Assembly: GCA_903921295.1 (NCBI GenBank)
Contig: CAIXOZ010000041.1
Coordinates: forward strand, 1 to 18,682
Length of the DNA stretch: 18,682 nt
DNA from: an uncultured cyanobacterium
GTDB lineage: Bacteria; Cyanobacteriota; Cyanobacteriia; PCC-6307; Cyanobiaceae
Reading direction: 5' to 3'
The notes under the pieces were generated by a model, which saw only the letters and a list, made by a program, of their open reading frames with translations, made no database searches and was not told the origin of the DNA. Made by a program: the position numbers and the translations under genes. Shown here one piece after another: positions 1-6,959 of this stretch. Within the stretch, counting starts at the first letter, position 1. Each line of letters begins with the position of its first letter.

Positions 1-341
1 AGCAGCAGGGTGCTCTTGCCGATGCCCGGATCCCCCCCGAGCAGGACGAGCGATCCCGGCACCAAGCCACCACCAAGCACCCGATCCAGCTCGCCGTAGC
101 CACTCGAGAGCCGTTGCAGCGGACGGTCGCTGAGGCTGGCGATCGGCTCGGACCGGCGTGCCCGGGCCGGCTCGGTCACCGCCTCGGGCGCCGGCACAGC
201 GCGGCGACGGCGCTGATCGGTGGCCGGAGCCGCCTGCTCAACCAGGCTGTTCCAGCTGCCGCAACTGGAGCAGCGGCCAAAGAACTGACGCGTCTGGGCA
301 CCGCAGCTCTGGCAGACGTAGACGGAGGAGGTTCGGGCCAA
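1..341 (-). CDS. radA: DNA repair protein RadA, N-terminal part (cut by window edge)
   Basis: RadA (Sms) is a RecA-like ATPase that helps process recombination intermediates during DNA repair. About 113 N-terminal residues are visible. They begin ARTSSVYVCQSCG and contain a four-cysteine zinc finger (CQSCG then RCSSCG about 15 residues later), a variable Arg/Pro/Ala-rich linker, and at the left edge the Walker A motif GDPGIGKST. The rest, including the KNRFG and Lon-like domain expected in this family, lies outside the window. The start is a TTG at 341: it gives the usual RadA N-terminus, and no in-frame ATG or GTG lies just upstream. The gene is divergent from rpaB with 94 bases between the two starts. 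Family call is very secure; the start codon is inferred from the protein pattern and has no clear ribosome binding site. Confidence 0.93.
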   Translation of the reverse strand, partial: MARTSSVYVCQSCGAQTRQFFGRCSSCGSWNSLVEQAAPATDQRRRRAVPAPEAVTEPARARRSEPIASLSDRPLQRLSSGYGELDRVLGGGLVPGSLVLLGGDPGIGKSTLL

Positions 342-435
342 CTTGTATGAAGAATGGTGGCGCTGGGTAAAGCTTTCGGCCTGTGGGCTCTTTCAGTGGA
401 TGTTCAGACTCCACCCTCTGCGACGAACCGGCGCG

Positions 436-1182
436 ATGACGGCCTCTGCCCCCGCCAAAGAAACCATCCTGGTCGTCGATGACGAGGCCAGCATCCGCAG
501 AATCCTGGAGACACGTCTGACGATGATCGGCTACCAGGTCGTCACGGCCTGCGATGGCGTCGAGGCCCTGGAAGCGTTTCACCGCATCGCCCCCGACCTG
601 GTGGTGCTCGACGTGATGATGCCGCGCCTGGACGGTTATGGCGTCTGCCAGGAGCTGCGGAAGGAATCGGATGTGCCGATCGTGATGCTCACCGCCCTCG
701 GCGACGTGGCGGATCGGATCACCGGACTCGAGCTCGGCGCCGACGACTACGTGGTCAAGCCCTTCAGTCCCAAGGAGCTGGAGGCCCGCATCCGCTGCGT
801 GCTGCGCCGCGTCGAGAAAGATCAGGTGGCCGGGATCCCCAATTCGGGAGTGATCCAGGTGTCCGATCTGCGCATCGACACCAACAAGCGCCAGGTGTAT
901 CGCGGCGACGAGCGGATCCGCCTCACCGGCATGGAGTTCAGCCTGCTGGAGCTCCTGGTCAGCCGTTCGGGCGAACCCTTCAGCCGCGGCGAGATTCTCA
1001 AGGAAGTGTGGGGCTATACCCCCGAGCGCCACGTCGACACCCGGGTGGTGGATGTTCATATTTCCCGGTTGCGCTCCAAACTGGAGGACGATCCGGCGAA
1101 CCCCGAGTTGATCCTCACAGCTCGCGGCACCGGCTACCTGTTCCAGCGCATTGTCGATTCCCTTGCCTCCGAAGGAGCCTGA
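436..1182 (+). CDS. rpaB: OmpR-family response regulator RpaB (Ycf27)
   Basis: Two-component transcription regulator of 248 residues. The receiver domain (about 9-125) has the acidic pair D15-D16, phospho-acceptor D59 (VVLDVMMP), T86 and K108 (VVKPFSPKE). An OmpR/PhoB winged-helix DNA-binding domain follows at about 140-240 (RLTGMEFSLLELL, HVDTRVVDVHISRLRSKL, GTGYLF). The near-invariant cyanobacterial/plastid Ycf27 stretches, such as ITGLELGADDYVVKPFSP, identify it as RpaB rather than RpaA. In cyanobacteria RpaB is paired with the sensor NblS (Hik33) and controls high-light and photosynthesis genes by binding HLR1 sites; this is family knowledge. The ATG at 436 is chosen because the receiver begins eight residues later, although the frame stays open upstream. 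I saw no convincing HLR1 repeat in the 94-base gap with radA. plsX follows after about 40 bases. Confidence 0.95.
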   Translation: MTASAPAKETILVVDDEASIRRILETRLTMIGYQVVTACDGVEALEAFHRIAPDLVVLDVMMPRLDGYGVCQELRKESDVPIVMLTALGDVADRITGLELGADDYVVKPFSPKELEARIRCVLRRVEKDQVAGIPNSGVIQVSDLRIDTNKRQVYRGDERIRLTGMEFSLLELLVSRSGEPFSRGEILKEVWGYTPERHVDTRVVDVHISRLRSKLEDDPANPELILTARGTGYLFQRIVDSLASEGA

Positions 1183-1222
1183 ATTCAGCCGCGGCGCCCG
1201 TCGCCAGCGTCCCAATCGCGCC

Positions 1223-2557
1223 ATGCGTCGGTTGGTGATCTGGTATCGCCGCAATGCCGCCGTCACCAGCCTGGTGGACACGGCCGCCACGGCCGCCAGC
1301 ACCGCCGGCAGCGTCGCGGGATCGGTGATGACCGGAGCCGGAACGATGGCGGGAGTGGCTGGCAGCGCCGCCGGTTCCGTGGCGGGCTCGGTGGCGGGGG
1401 CGGCCGGATCGATGGCCAACACCGTGCTCCAGCCCCTGGTCTTTGATCCCCTGCGTCGCCTGCAGAGGGGCATCGGCGATGACGACGGCGCCATCGATGA
1501 CGCCAGGCGTCTCTGGGTGGCGGTGGATGGCATGGGCGGCGACTACGCCCCCGGTCCGATCCTGGAGGGCTGTCTGCGGGCGGTGCAGCTGCTGCCCGTA
1601 CGCGTGCGCTTCGTGGCCGAGCAGGCCGCCATCGACGCCGCCGTGACGGAGCTCGGGCTGGCCGACGCCCTGGCTGAGGCCACCCAGGCCGGCCTGTTGC
1701 AGGTGGTGCCGAGCGGCACCTCCGTAGGCATGGACGAGGAGGCCACGGTGGTGCGCAAGAAGCGCGACGCCAGCATCAACATGGCGATGGATCTGGTCAA
1801 GGCCGGCGAAGCCACCGCCGTCTACTCGGCCGGCAACTCCGGGGCCGTGATGGCCTCAGCGATCTTCCGGCTCGGCCGCCTGAAGGGCATCGACCGCCCT
1901 GCCATCGGCGCCCTCTTCCCCACCAAGGATCCCGAACAGCAGGTGCTGGTGCTCGATGTGGGCGCCAACATGGACGCCAAGCCTGCCTACCTGCACCAGT
2001 GGGCGCTCCTGGGCAACATCTACAGCCGCGATGTGCTGCAGGTGCGTGAGCCGCGGATCGGTCTGCTCAACATCGGCGAAGAGGAATGCAAGGGCAACGA
2101 TCTGGCCCTGAAGACCTACCCGCTGATGGCAGCGGAGAGCCGGTTCCGCTTCGCCGGCAACTGCGAGGGCCGCGACGTGCTTTCGGGTGACTTTGACGTG
2201 GTGGTCTGCGATGGCTTCACCGGCAACGTGCTGCTGAAATTCCTGGAATCGGTGGGCAGCGTGCTGCTCGACGTGCTCAAGGCCGAACTGCCCCGGGGCC
2301 GGCGCGGCAAGGTGGGCTCCGCCTTCCTGATCAGCAACCTGCGCCGGATCAAGAAGCGGCTCGACCATGCCGAACACGGCGGAGCACTGCTGCTCGGCGT
2401 CGATGGCATCTGCGTGATCGGCCACGGCAGCAGCAAGGCGCTCTCGGTGGTCAGCGCCCTGCGCCTGGCCCATTCGGCCGCCAGTCACGGCGTGATGGAC
2501 AACCTGCACAGCCTGAGCAACCAGGCGATGGATGCCGCCGCCACCAGCCCCGTCTGA
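1223..2557 (+). CDS. plsX: Phosphate acyltransferase PlsX with long Gly/Ala-rich N-terminal extension
   Basis: PlsX converts acyl-ACP and phosphate to acyl-phosphate, the donor used by PlsY in the first acylation of glycerol-3-phosphate. The catalytic domain begins at about residue 98 (WVAVDGMGGDYAPGP) and continues with the family blocks SAGNSGAVMA, GLLNIGEEECKGN, VCDGFTGNVLLK and GICVIGHGSSKA. The product is 444 residues, against about 330-345 for typical bacterial PlsX. The excess is an N-terminal extension: a basic start (MRRLVIWYRR), then about 50 residues at 20-68 of repeated AGSVAGSV/GAG units. The ATG at 1223 is preferred; in-frame TTG codons at 1151 and 1163 would add up to 24 residues and overlap rpaB, so the start is uncertain. 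It opens the plsX-fabH-fabD-plsC series. Confidence 0.95.
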   Translation: MRRLVIWYRRNAAVTSLVDTAATAASTAGSVAGSVMTGAGTMAGVAGSAAGSVAGSVAGAAGSMANTVLQPLVFDPLRRLQRGIGDDDGAIDDARRLWVAVDGMGGDYAPGPILEGCLRAVQLLPVRVRFVAEQAAIDAAVTELGLADALAEATQAGLLQVVPSGTSVGMDEEATVVRKKRDASINMAMDLVKAGEATAVYSAGNSGAVMASAIFRLGRLKGIDRPAIGALFPTKDPEQQVLVLDVGANMDAKPAYLHQWALLGNIYSRDVLQVREPRIGLLNIGEEECKGNDLALKTYPLMAAESRFRFAGNCEGRDVLSGDFDVVVCDGFTGNVLLKFLESVGSVLLDVLKAELPRGRRGKVGSAFLISNLRRIKKRLDHAEHGGALLLGVDGICVIGHGSSKALSVVSALRLAHSAASHGVMDNLHSLSNQAMDAAATSPV

Positions 2558-2601
2558 CGGGCGGAGCGGCGGTTCCGATCGACGCCACGCCGACGACGAC
2601 A

Positions 2602-2636
2602 AGGCGCCTGTGATGGGTCGAACAGGCGCCTGTGAT
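2602..2636. repeat. Twin 13-base direct repeats with palindromic cores upstream of fabH
   Basis: The sequence AGGCGCCTGTGAT occurs twice, at 2602-2614 and 2624-2636, exactly 22 bases apart, which is about two helical turns. Each copy carries the 8-base palindrome AGGCGCCT. The pair lies between the plsX stop and the fabH start. Two same-face palindromic sites just before a gene resemble an operator for a dimeric regulator, but the regulator is unknown and promoter elements are not evident. A chance local duplication is the main alternative. Confidence 0.5.
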
Positions 2637-2664
2637 TGACTGACCCACAACTGGGGCTGTTGAG

Positions 2665-3690
2665 GTGTCGTTGTCGCTCGGCCAACTGGGAGCTGGCATG
2701 GCCCTGGTGGGCTGCGGCAGCGGACTGCCGGCCGCCAGCATCAGCAATGACCAGCTGAGCGAACGGGTCGACACCAATGACGACTGGATCCGCAGCCGCA
2801 CCGGCATCGGGTCCCGGCGGGTGGCCGGTGCCGACGAATCGATCACCAGCCTGGGGCTGAAAGCCGCCCAGGCGGCCCTTGATCACGCCGGCTGGCAGGC
2901 CAGCGACGTTGATCTGGTGCTGCTGGCCACCTCCAGCCCCGATGATCTCTTCGGCTCCGCGCCCCGGATCCAGGGGGCCCTCGGCGCCATCCATGCGGTG
3001 GCCTTCGACCTGACCGCCGCCTGCAGCGGTTTCCTCTTCGCCCTTGTCACCGCAGGGCAGTACATCCGCAGCGGCACCGTGCGCCGGGCTCTGGTGATCG
3101 GCGCCGATCAACTCAGCCGCTGGGTCGACTGGGACGATCGCCGCACCTGCGTGCTCTTCGGCGATGGCGCCGCCGCCCTGGCGGTGGAAGCCTGCCCCGC
3201 CGCCGATGACGGCCTCGTGGGCTTCCGCCTGCGCTCCGATGGCCGGCGCGGCGATTCGCTCACCCTCAATCAGATCGAGCAGCGCACGCCCCTGGTGCAG
3301 GGCCTCGATGCCCAGGTCGGCGGTTTCACGCCGATCCGGATGAACGGCCAGGAGGTGTTCAAATTCGCCGTGCGCGAGGTGCCGGCCGTGCTGCGGGAAC
3401 TCCTGGAGGGAACCGGTACGGACGCCGCCGATCTCGACTGGCTGCTGCTGCACCAGGCCAACCAACGCATCCTCGATGCGGTGGCCGATCGCTTCGGCAT
3501 CCCGCACGAGCGGGTGCTCAGCAACCTCGTCCACTACGGCAACACCTCCGCCGCCACCATCCCGCTGATGCTCGACGAGGCGGTGCGCGATGGGCGGGTG
3601 CAGCCCGGTCACCTGCTGGGCTGCAGCGGCTTCGGCGCCGGCCTCAGCTGGGGTGCGGCCCTGCTGCGCTGGCGAGGCCCGGCGGCCTGA
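2665..3690 (+). CDS. fabH: 3-oxoacyl-ACP synthase III FabH
   Basis: FabH (KAS III) condenses acetyl-CoA with malonyl-ACP to start type II fatty-acid synthesis in the cytoplasm. The 341-residue frame carries the full catalytic triad: C120 in DLTAACSGF, H263 in LLLHQAN and N293 in HYGNTSA. Other family blocks are DDWIRSRTGI near the N-terminus, GDGAAAL, and the C-terminal GCSGFGAGLSWGA. The GTG at 2665 gives 341 residues. An internal ATG at 2698 gives 330 residues, closer to the usual 317-330, and is preceded at five bases by a good ribosome binding site (GGGAG, 2688-2692), so it may be the true start. It sits 107 bases after plsX, a gap holding the twin repeats, and precedes fabD. Confidence 0.96.
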   Translation: MSLSLGQLGAGMALVGCGSGLPAASISNDQLSERVDTNDDWIRSRTGIGSRRVAGADESITSLGLKAAQAALDHAGWQASDVDLVLLATSSPDDLFGSAPRIQGALGAIHAVAFDLTAACSGFLFALVTAGQYIRSGTVRRALVIGADQLSRWVDWDDRRTCVLFGDGAAALAVEACPAADDGLVGFRLRSDGRRGDSLTLNQIEQRTPLVQGLDAQVGGFTPIRMNGQEVFKFAVREVPAVLRELLEGTGTDAADLDWLLLHQANQRILDAVADRFGIPHERVLSNLVHYGNTSAATIPLMLDEAVRDGRVQPGHLLGCSGFGAGLSWGAALLRWRGPAA

Positions 3691-3726
3691 GGGTGGCATC
3701 GCCGCGGCGGCGCCCCGGCCACCGCC

Positions 3727-3732
3727 TAATCT
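3727..3732 (+). promoter_or_regulatory. Possible -10 element (TAATCT) before fabD
   Basis: The 69-base gap between fabH and fabD is very GC-rich except for TAATCT at 3727-3732, which fits the TANNNT pattern of a housekeeping -10 box and lies 27 bases before the fabD ATG. No good -35 box was found. It may allow fabD-plsC to be transcribed separately from fabH. Weak evidence. Confidence 0.25.
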
Positions 3733-3759
3733 CCTGCCGAACTGCAGCAACAGCGCGCC

Positions 3760-4659
3760 ATGGGTATCGCCTGGGTCTTTCCCGGTCAGGGATCACAGGC
3801 CATCGGCATGGCGGAAGCGGTGCTCGATCTACCCGGAGCCCGGGAGCGCTTCGCACGGGCCTCGGAGCTGCTCGGCCGCGACCTGCTGGCGATCTGCGCC
3901 GGTGAGGGCCTCGAGGCCGTCACCCCACCCTGTGATCTCAATGACACCCGCAACACCCAGCCGGCGCTGTTCGTGATCGAGAGCCTGCTGGTTGATGCCC
4001 TCAAGGCCCAGGGCCGCCACGCCGAGCTGGTGGCCGGCCACAGCCTCGGCGAACTGGTGGCGCTCTACGCCGCCGATGTCTTCGACCTCGAGACCGGCCT
4101 GACCCTGATGCGCGAACGCAGCACCCTGATGGCCCAGGCCGGCGGTGGGGCGATGACGGCGGTGCTCGGCTTCGACCGGGCCGAACTCGATGCCCTGGTG
4201 GCCGCCAACGCCGATGTGGTGATCGCCAACGACAACAGCAGCGCCCAGGTGGTGCTCTCCGGCACCCCTGAGGCCGTGAGCAGCGTCAGCGGCGCCCTGA
4301 AGTGCAAACGGGCCGTGCCCCTGGCGGTGTCCGGCGCCTTCCACTCCCCCTTCATGGCCGAGGCAGCCGCCGCCTTCGCCGCCCTGCTCGAGCCGATCCC
4401 GTTCGCCGACGCCACGATCGCCGTGCTCAGCAACACCGACCCCAGCCCGTGCCGCGATGGAGCCACCCTCAAGGCCCGGCTGGTGAACCAGATGACCACA
4501 GGCGTGCGCTGGCGCGAAACGATGGAAGCCCTGGAGCACGCCGGCATCGATACCGCCGTTGAGATCGGCCCCGGCAATGTGCTCAGCGGCCTGATCAAGC
4601 GCAGCTGCGCCGGCATCAGCCCGGCCCGGATCGCCGGCGCCGCGGACCTGGGCCTGTGA
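3760..4659 (+). CDS. fabD: Malonyl CoA-ACP transacylase FabD
   Basis: FabD moves the malonyl group from CoA to acyl carrier protein, supplying the extender unit used by FabH and the later condensing enzymes. The 299-residue protein has the expected length and landmarks: GQGSQ at 9-13, the nucleophile S95 in GHSLGE (93-98), a catalytic-site H195 in SGAFHSPFM, and the C-terminal VEIGPGNVLSGLIKR. The ATG at 3760 directly precedes the conserved FPGQGSQ start of the fold. Its stop overlaps the GTG start of plsC (GTGA), which suggests translational coupling and links malonyl supply to phospholipid synthesis. Confidence 0.97.
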   Translation: MGIAWVFPGQGSQAIGMAEAVLDLPGARERFARASELLGRDLLAICAGEGLEAVTPPCDLNDTRNTQPALFVIESLLVDALKAQGRHAELVAGHSLGELVALYAADVFDLETGLTLMRERSTLMAQAGGGAMTAVLGFDRAELDALVAANADVVIANDNSSAQVVLSGTPEAVSSVSGALKCKRAVPLAVSGAFHSPFMAEAAAAFAALLEPIPFADATIAVLSNTDPSPCRDGATLKARLVNQMTTGVRWRETMEALEHAGIDTAVEIGPGNVLSGLIKRSCAGISPARIAGAADLGL

Positions 4660-5417
4660 GCGATCCGATCCCCGGGGCCACCCCCTCACGACGGGAGACC
4701 ATGCGGCGGATGCTGCGCCGCCGCCGCAGGCCCAGCCCCCCACCGGGCCTGCTGACCCCGAAACCGAGCCTCACGTATCGGTTGATCAGCTATCTGCTGG
4801 TTTTCCCGGTCTATCGCCTTCTGTTCCGGGGCCGCACCGCCGGCAATGCCAATGTGCCGATGGAAGGGGCGCTGGTGGTGGTGGCCAACCATGGCTCTCA
4901 TCTCGACCCGCCCCTGCTCGGCCACGCCCTGGGCCGGCCGGTGGCCTTCATGGCCAAGGCCGAGCTGTTCCGGGTGCCGATCCTGGGGCCGATCATCCGC
5001 GCCTGCGGCGCCTACCCGGTGGCACGCGGGGCCAGCGACCGGGAAGCGATCCGCACCGCCACCGACCGGCTGCTGGAGGGCTGGGCCACCGGCGTGTTCA
5101 TCGACGGCACCCGTCAGGTCAACGGCCGGGTGAATCACCCCCAACCCGGGGCCGCCCTGCTGGCCGCCAGGGCCGGCGTGCCGCTGCTCCCCGTGGCGAT
5201 CGTCAACAGCCATCGGGCCATGGGCAGCGGGCAACGCTGGCTGCGTCTGCTGCCGATCCACATCCGCATCGGCACGCCGATCCCTCCGCCGGCCTCCCGG
5301 CGCCGGCCGGATCTTGATCGGGTCACCGCAGAGGCCCAGCGCCAGATCAATGCCCTGCTGGATCAGGGCCTGCTGCCCCCGGGGCCGGAGCCGAAGCACC
5401 TTCCAGCCAACTCCTGA
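4656..5417 (+). CDS. plsC: 1-acyl-sn-glycerol-3-phosphate acyltransferase PlsC
   Basis: PlsC acylates lysophosphatidic acid at position 2 to give phosphatidic acid at the inner face of the membrane. The 253-residue protein has the acyltransferase signature HX4D (H79 to D84 in NHGSHLDPP), block II-like sequence around AFMAKAELFRVP with GAYPVARG, the block III position FIDGTRQVNG (a variant of the usual FPEGTRS), and a block IV-like GVPLLPVAI. A hydrophobic stretch around residues 44-58 (LISYLLVFPVYRLLF) precedes the catalytic motif. The start is the GTG overlapping the fabD stop. The 3' end overlaps the convergent YdcF-like gene by 71 bases. Together with plsX the locus covers two of the three steps from acyl-ACP to phosphatidic acid; plsY is not in view. 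Confidence 0.92.
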   Translation: MSDPIPGATPSRRETMRRMLRRRRRPSPPPGLLTPKPSLTYRLISYLLVFPVYRLLFRGRTAGNANVPMEGALVVVANHGSHLDPPLLGHALGRPVAFMAKAELFRVPILGPIIRACGAYPVARGASDREAIRTATDRLLEGWATGVFIDGTRQVNGRVNHPQPGAALLAARAGVPLLPVAIVNSHRAMGSGQRWLRLLPIHIRIGTPIPPPASRRRPDLDRVTAEAQRQINALLDQGLLPPGPEPKHLPANS

Positions 5418-6060
5418 GATCGCGACCACTCACCACCCACACCAGGGCCCGGAAGCCATCGCCCCAGACCTTTCCGGCTTCCTCCTGCTGGCAACGATCG
5501 CCGCAGGGCACGGGCACCGGCGTCAGGGTGATGCCGCGGCTGCCGGCGACGATCCGGCCGACGAGCATCGCCCGCTCCATGTGGTCGCTGCTGGTGACCA
5601 GCAGCACATGCCGCACCTTGGCCTGGCGCAGTTCATCGACCAGGGACGTGAAGTTGGTGAGGGTGTCGTGGGCGCGGTAATCGAGGTGCACCTGCCCGGC
5701 AGCGAGACCCTGACGATCAAACAGCCAGCGGGCGTATTCCGGATTGCTGCCGCTGCTCACCAGCACCGGCAGACCGTCGGCGCGGGCCAGGCGGGCCGCC
5801 ACCTGCTCACGAGCCGCATCACCGCCGAGCACCAGGATCAGCTGGGGCGGTGGCACCGGCGGCAGCAGATGGGATCGCGAGAGCCAGAGCAGGGCGGCTC
5901 CGGCCACCAGCGCCAATAGCGGCACCCAGCGCCTCTGACGACGCCGGGGCGGACCAGGCGGGCGGCGCGCCCCCCGCCCTGGCGCCTGCGGCACCGCCAC
6001 GGAACGGGTGCGCCCCCGGGCGGGACCGCGGCGCTGGCCTGAGCGGGCGGCCCGCGCCAT
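5347..6060 (-). CDS. YdcF/ElyC-like DUF218 membrane protein
   Basis: Protein of 237 residues with an Arg/Pro-rich N-terminus (1-44), one transmembrane helix at about 45-61 (WVPLLALVAGAALLWLS), and a DUF218 domain at about 72-215. The domain shows LILVLGGDAARE, VSSGSNPEYARWLF, a helix with DTLTNFTSLVDELR, and VLLVTSSDHMERAM. DUF218 proteins such as ElyC are linked to envelope carbohydrate metabolism in E. coli, but the reaction is unknown. The positive N-terminus before the helix suggests the domain faces the periplasm. The ATG at 6060 shares one base with the tsaB stop, so the two are probably co-transcribed. Its last 71 bases are antisense to the end of plsC. Confidence 0.82.
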   Translation of the reverse strand: MARAARSGQRRGPARGRTRSVAVPQAPGRGARRPPGPPRRRQRRWVPLLALVAGAALLWLSRSHLLPPVPPPQLILVLGGDAAREQVAARLARADGLPVLVSSGSNPEYARWLFDRQGLAAGQVHLDYRAHDTLTNFTSLVDELRQAKVRHVLLVTSSDHMERAMLVGRIVAGSRGITLTPVPVPCGDRCQQEEAGKVWGDGFRALVWVVSGRDLRSWLEGASAPAPGAAGPDPAGH

Positions 6061-6695
6061 CAGGGGGCCTCCACCGGACTGGTGGGGTAATGGGGCAGCA
6101 CCAGCGGCCAGGGGGCCTCCAGGCCTCCGGCAGCGGCACCCTGGCTGCGACGCAGCAGTTCCAGGCAATCAGCCTCCGGATCGTGGCTGATCGCACAGTG
6201 CACGCCTGCCGGCAGCGGCTCCTCGGGGGGAAAGAGACGGGGGGCACGGTGCTCGACCGCTCGCTCAGCCGCAGCATCTTTCGCCGGATCGATCCCATAG
6301 AGGCCGGCCACGGTGCCGCGGCGGGCCAGGGCCTGGCAGAGCCAGAAACGGTCCACATCCGGGGGCGCCAGCCTGGGGACCATCAACAGAAAGCTGCTGA
6401 CGCCATCGAGCGGGATCTGCAGCTGCTGGGCCAGGGTGCGGGCCATCACCACCGTCAATCGGGTACTGGTGAAACCACCGGGGCCCGTGGCCACCGCCAA
6501 CCGCCCGAGCTGGGGCCACTGGTCCGCGGGAAGCACGCTCTCCACACAATCGAGCAGGGCCCCGGAAAGGGCACGACCGCGATCGAAACGGGCCAGCCGC
6601 GGCGGCGCCCCTGGCTCACCCAGCGCCTGCACCGCCACACCGAGCCCGTCACCGGAACTGTGCAGCGCCAGAAGCCAGCGGCAGGAGGACGGCAT
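6060..6695 (-). CDS. tsaB: tRNA threonylcarbamoyladenosine biosynthesis protein TsaB
   Basis: TsaB is the non-catalytic partner of TsaD in making the t6A modification at position 37 of ANN-decoding tRNAs. The 211-residue product begins with the ASKHA-fold strand LLALHSSGDGLGVAV. It contains the characteristic phosphate-loop-like motif GPGGFTSTR (71-79; usual form GPGSFTGLR), followed by the helix VVMARTLAQQLQIPL and the SSF strand. Length is close to the usual 220-230. The ATG at 6695 is used; a TTG one codon earlier is less likely. It lies 12 bases after ycf34 on the same strand and overlaps the YdcF-like gene downstream. The Ser-to-Gly change in the motif is modest for this degenerate family. 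Confidence 0.88.
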   Translation of the reverse strand: MPSSCRWLLALHSSGDGLGVAVQALGEPGAPPRLARFDRGRALSGALLDCVESVLPADQWPQLGRLAVATGPGGFTSTRLTVVMARTLAQQLQIPLDGVSSFLLMVPRLAPPDVDRFWLCQALARRGTVAGLYGIDPAKDAAAERAVEHRAPRLFPPEEPLPAGVHCAISHDPEADCLELLRRSQGAAAGGLEAPWPLVLPHYPTSPVEAP

Positions 6696-6707
6696 CAACG
6701 GCCTCGA

Positions 6708-6959
6708 TCAGCGGGGAAGGGCCGCCCCGGGCCGCAGCGCCAGCCAGCGACCCGGTTCGTACTGAAAACTGGAGCAGGCGCGCACATCCCACTCGACGCC
6801 GACGCCACCCTGCGGCAGATCCTGCACCTGGATGTGGATGCGGGGCTGGTCGGGCACGACATCCGGCTGGGAGCAGAGATGGGGCACGCCATGCTGACGC
6901 TCGACCGCGTGGTAGGCCTGACAGCGGTCGACCCAGTGGCAATCCACGCAGATGCACAT
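6708..6959 (-). CDS. ycf34: Ycf34 iron-sulfur protein
   Basis: Small protein of 83 residues conserved in cyanobacteria and red-lineage plastids. The N-terminus is strongly recognisable: MCICVDCHWVDRCQAYH, with cysteines at 2, 4, 7 and 13, followed by AVERQHGVPHL and later VGVEWDVRACSSF. In Synechocystis Ycf34 carries an iron-sulfur cluster and affects photosynthetic electron transport (published work recalled by me). The clustered cysteines here fit cluster binding. The ATG at 6959 is fixed by the conserved MCICV start. It overlaps the start codons of the divergent cca gene, so its promoter must lie within the beginning of cca. tsaB follows 12 bases downstream. Confidence 0.92.
   Translation of the reverse strand: MCICVDCHWVDRCQAYHAVERQHGVPHLCSQPDVVPDQPRIHIQVQDLPQGGVGVEWDVRACSSFQYEPGRWLALRPGAALPR

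Noticed and set aside
238..1533. Minus-strand open frame across rpaB
   Set aside because: Opposite a highly conserved response regulator; composition is typical of a shadow frame.
3691..3720. GC-rich inverted sequence after fabH considered as a terminator
   Set aside because: No T-run follows on the plus strand, and fabD is close downstream in the same direction.
2485..3750. Long open frame on the minus strand opposite fabH (about 420 codons)
   Set aside because: It is low-complexity Gly/Ala/His-rich translation produced by high GC third positions of fabH; it has no recognisable domain.
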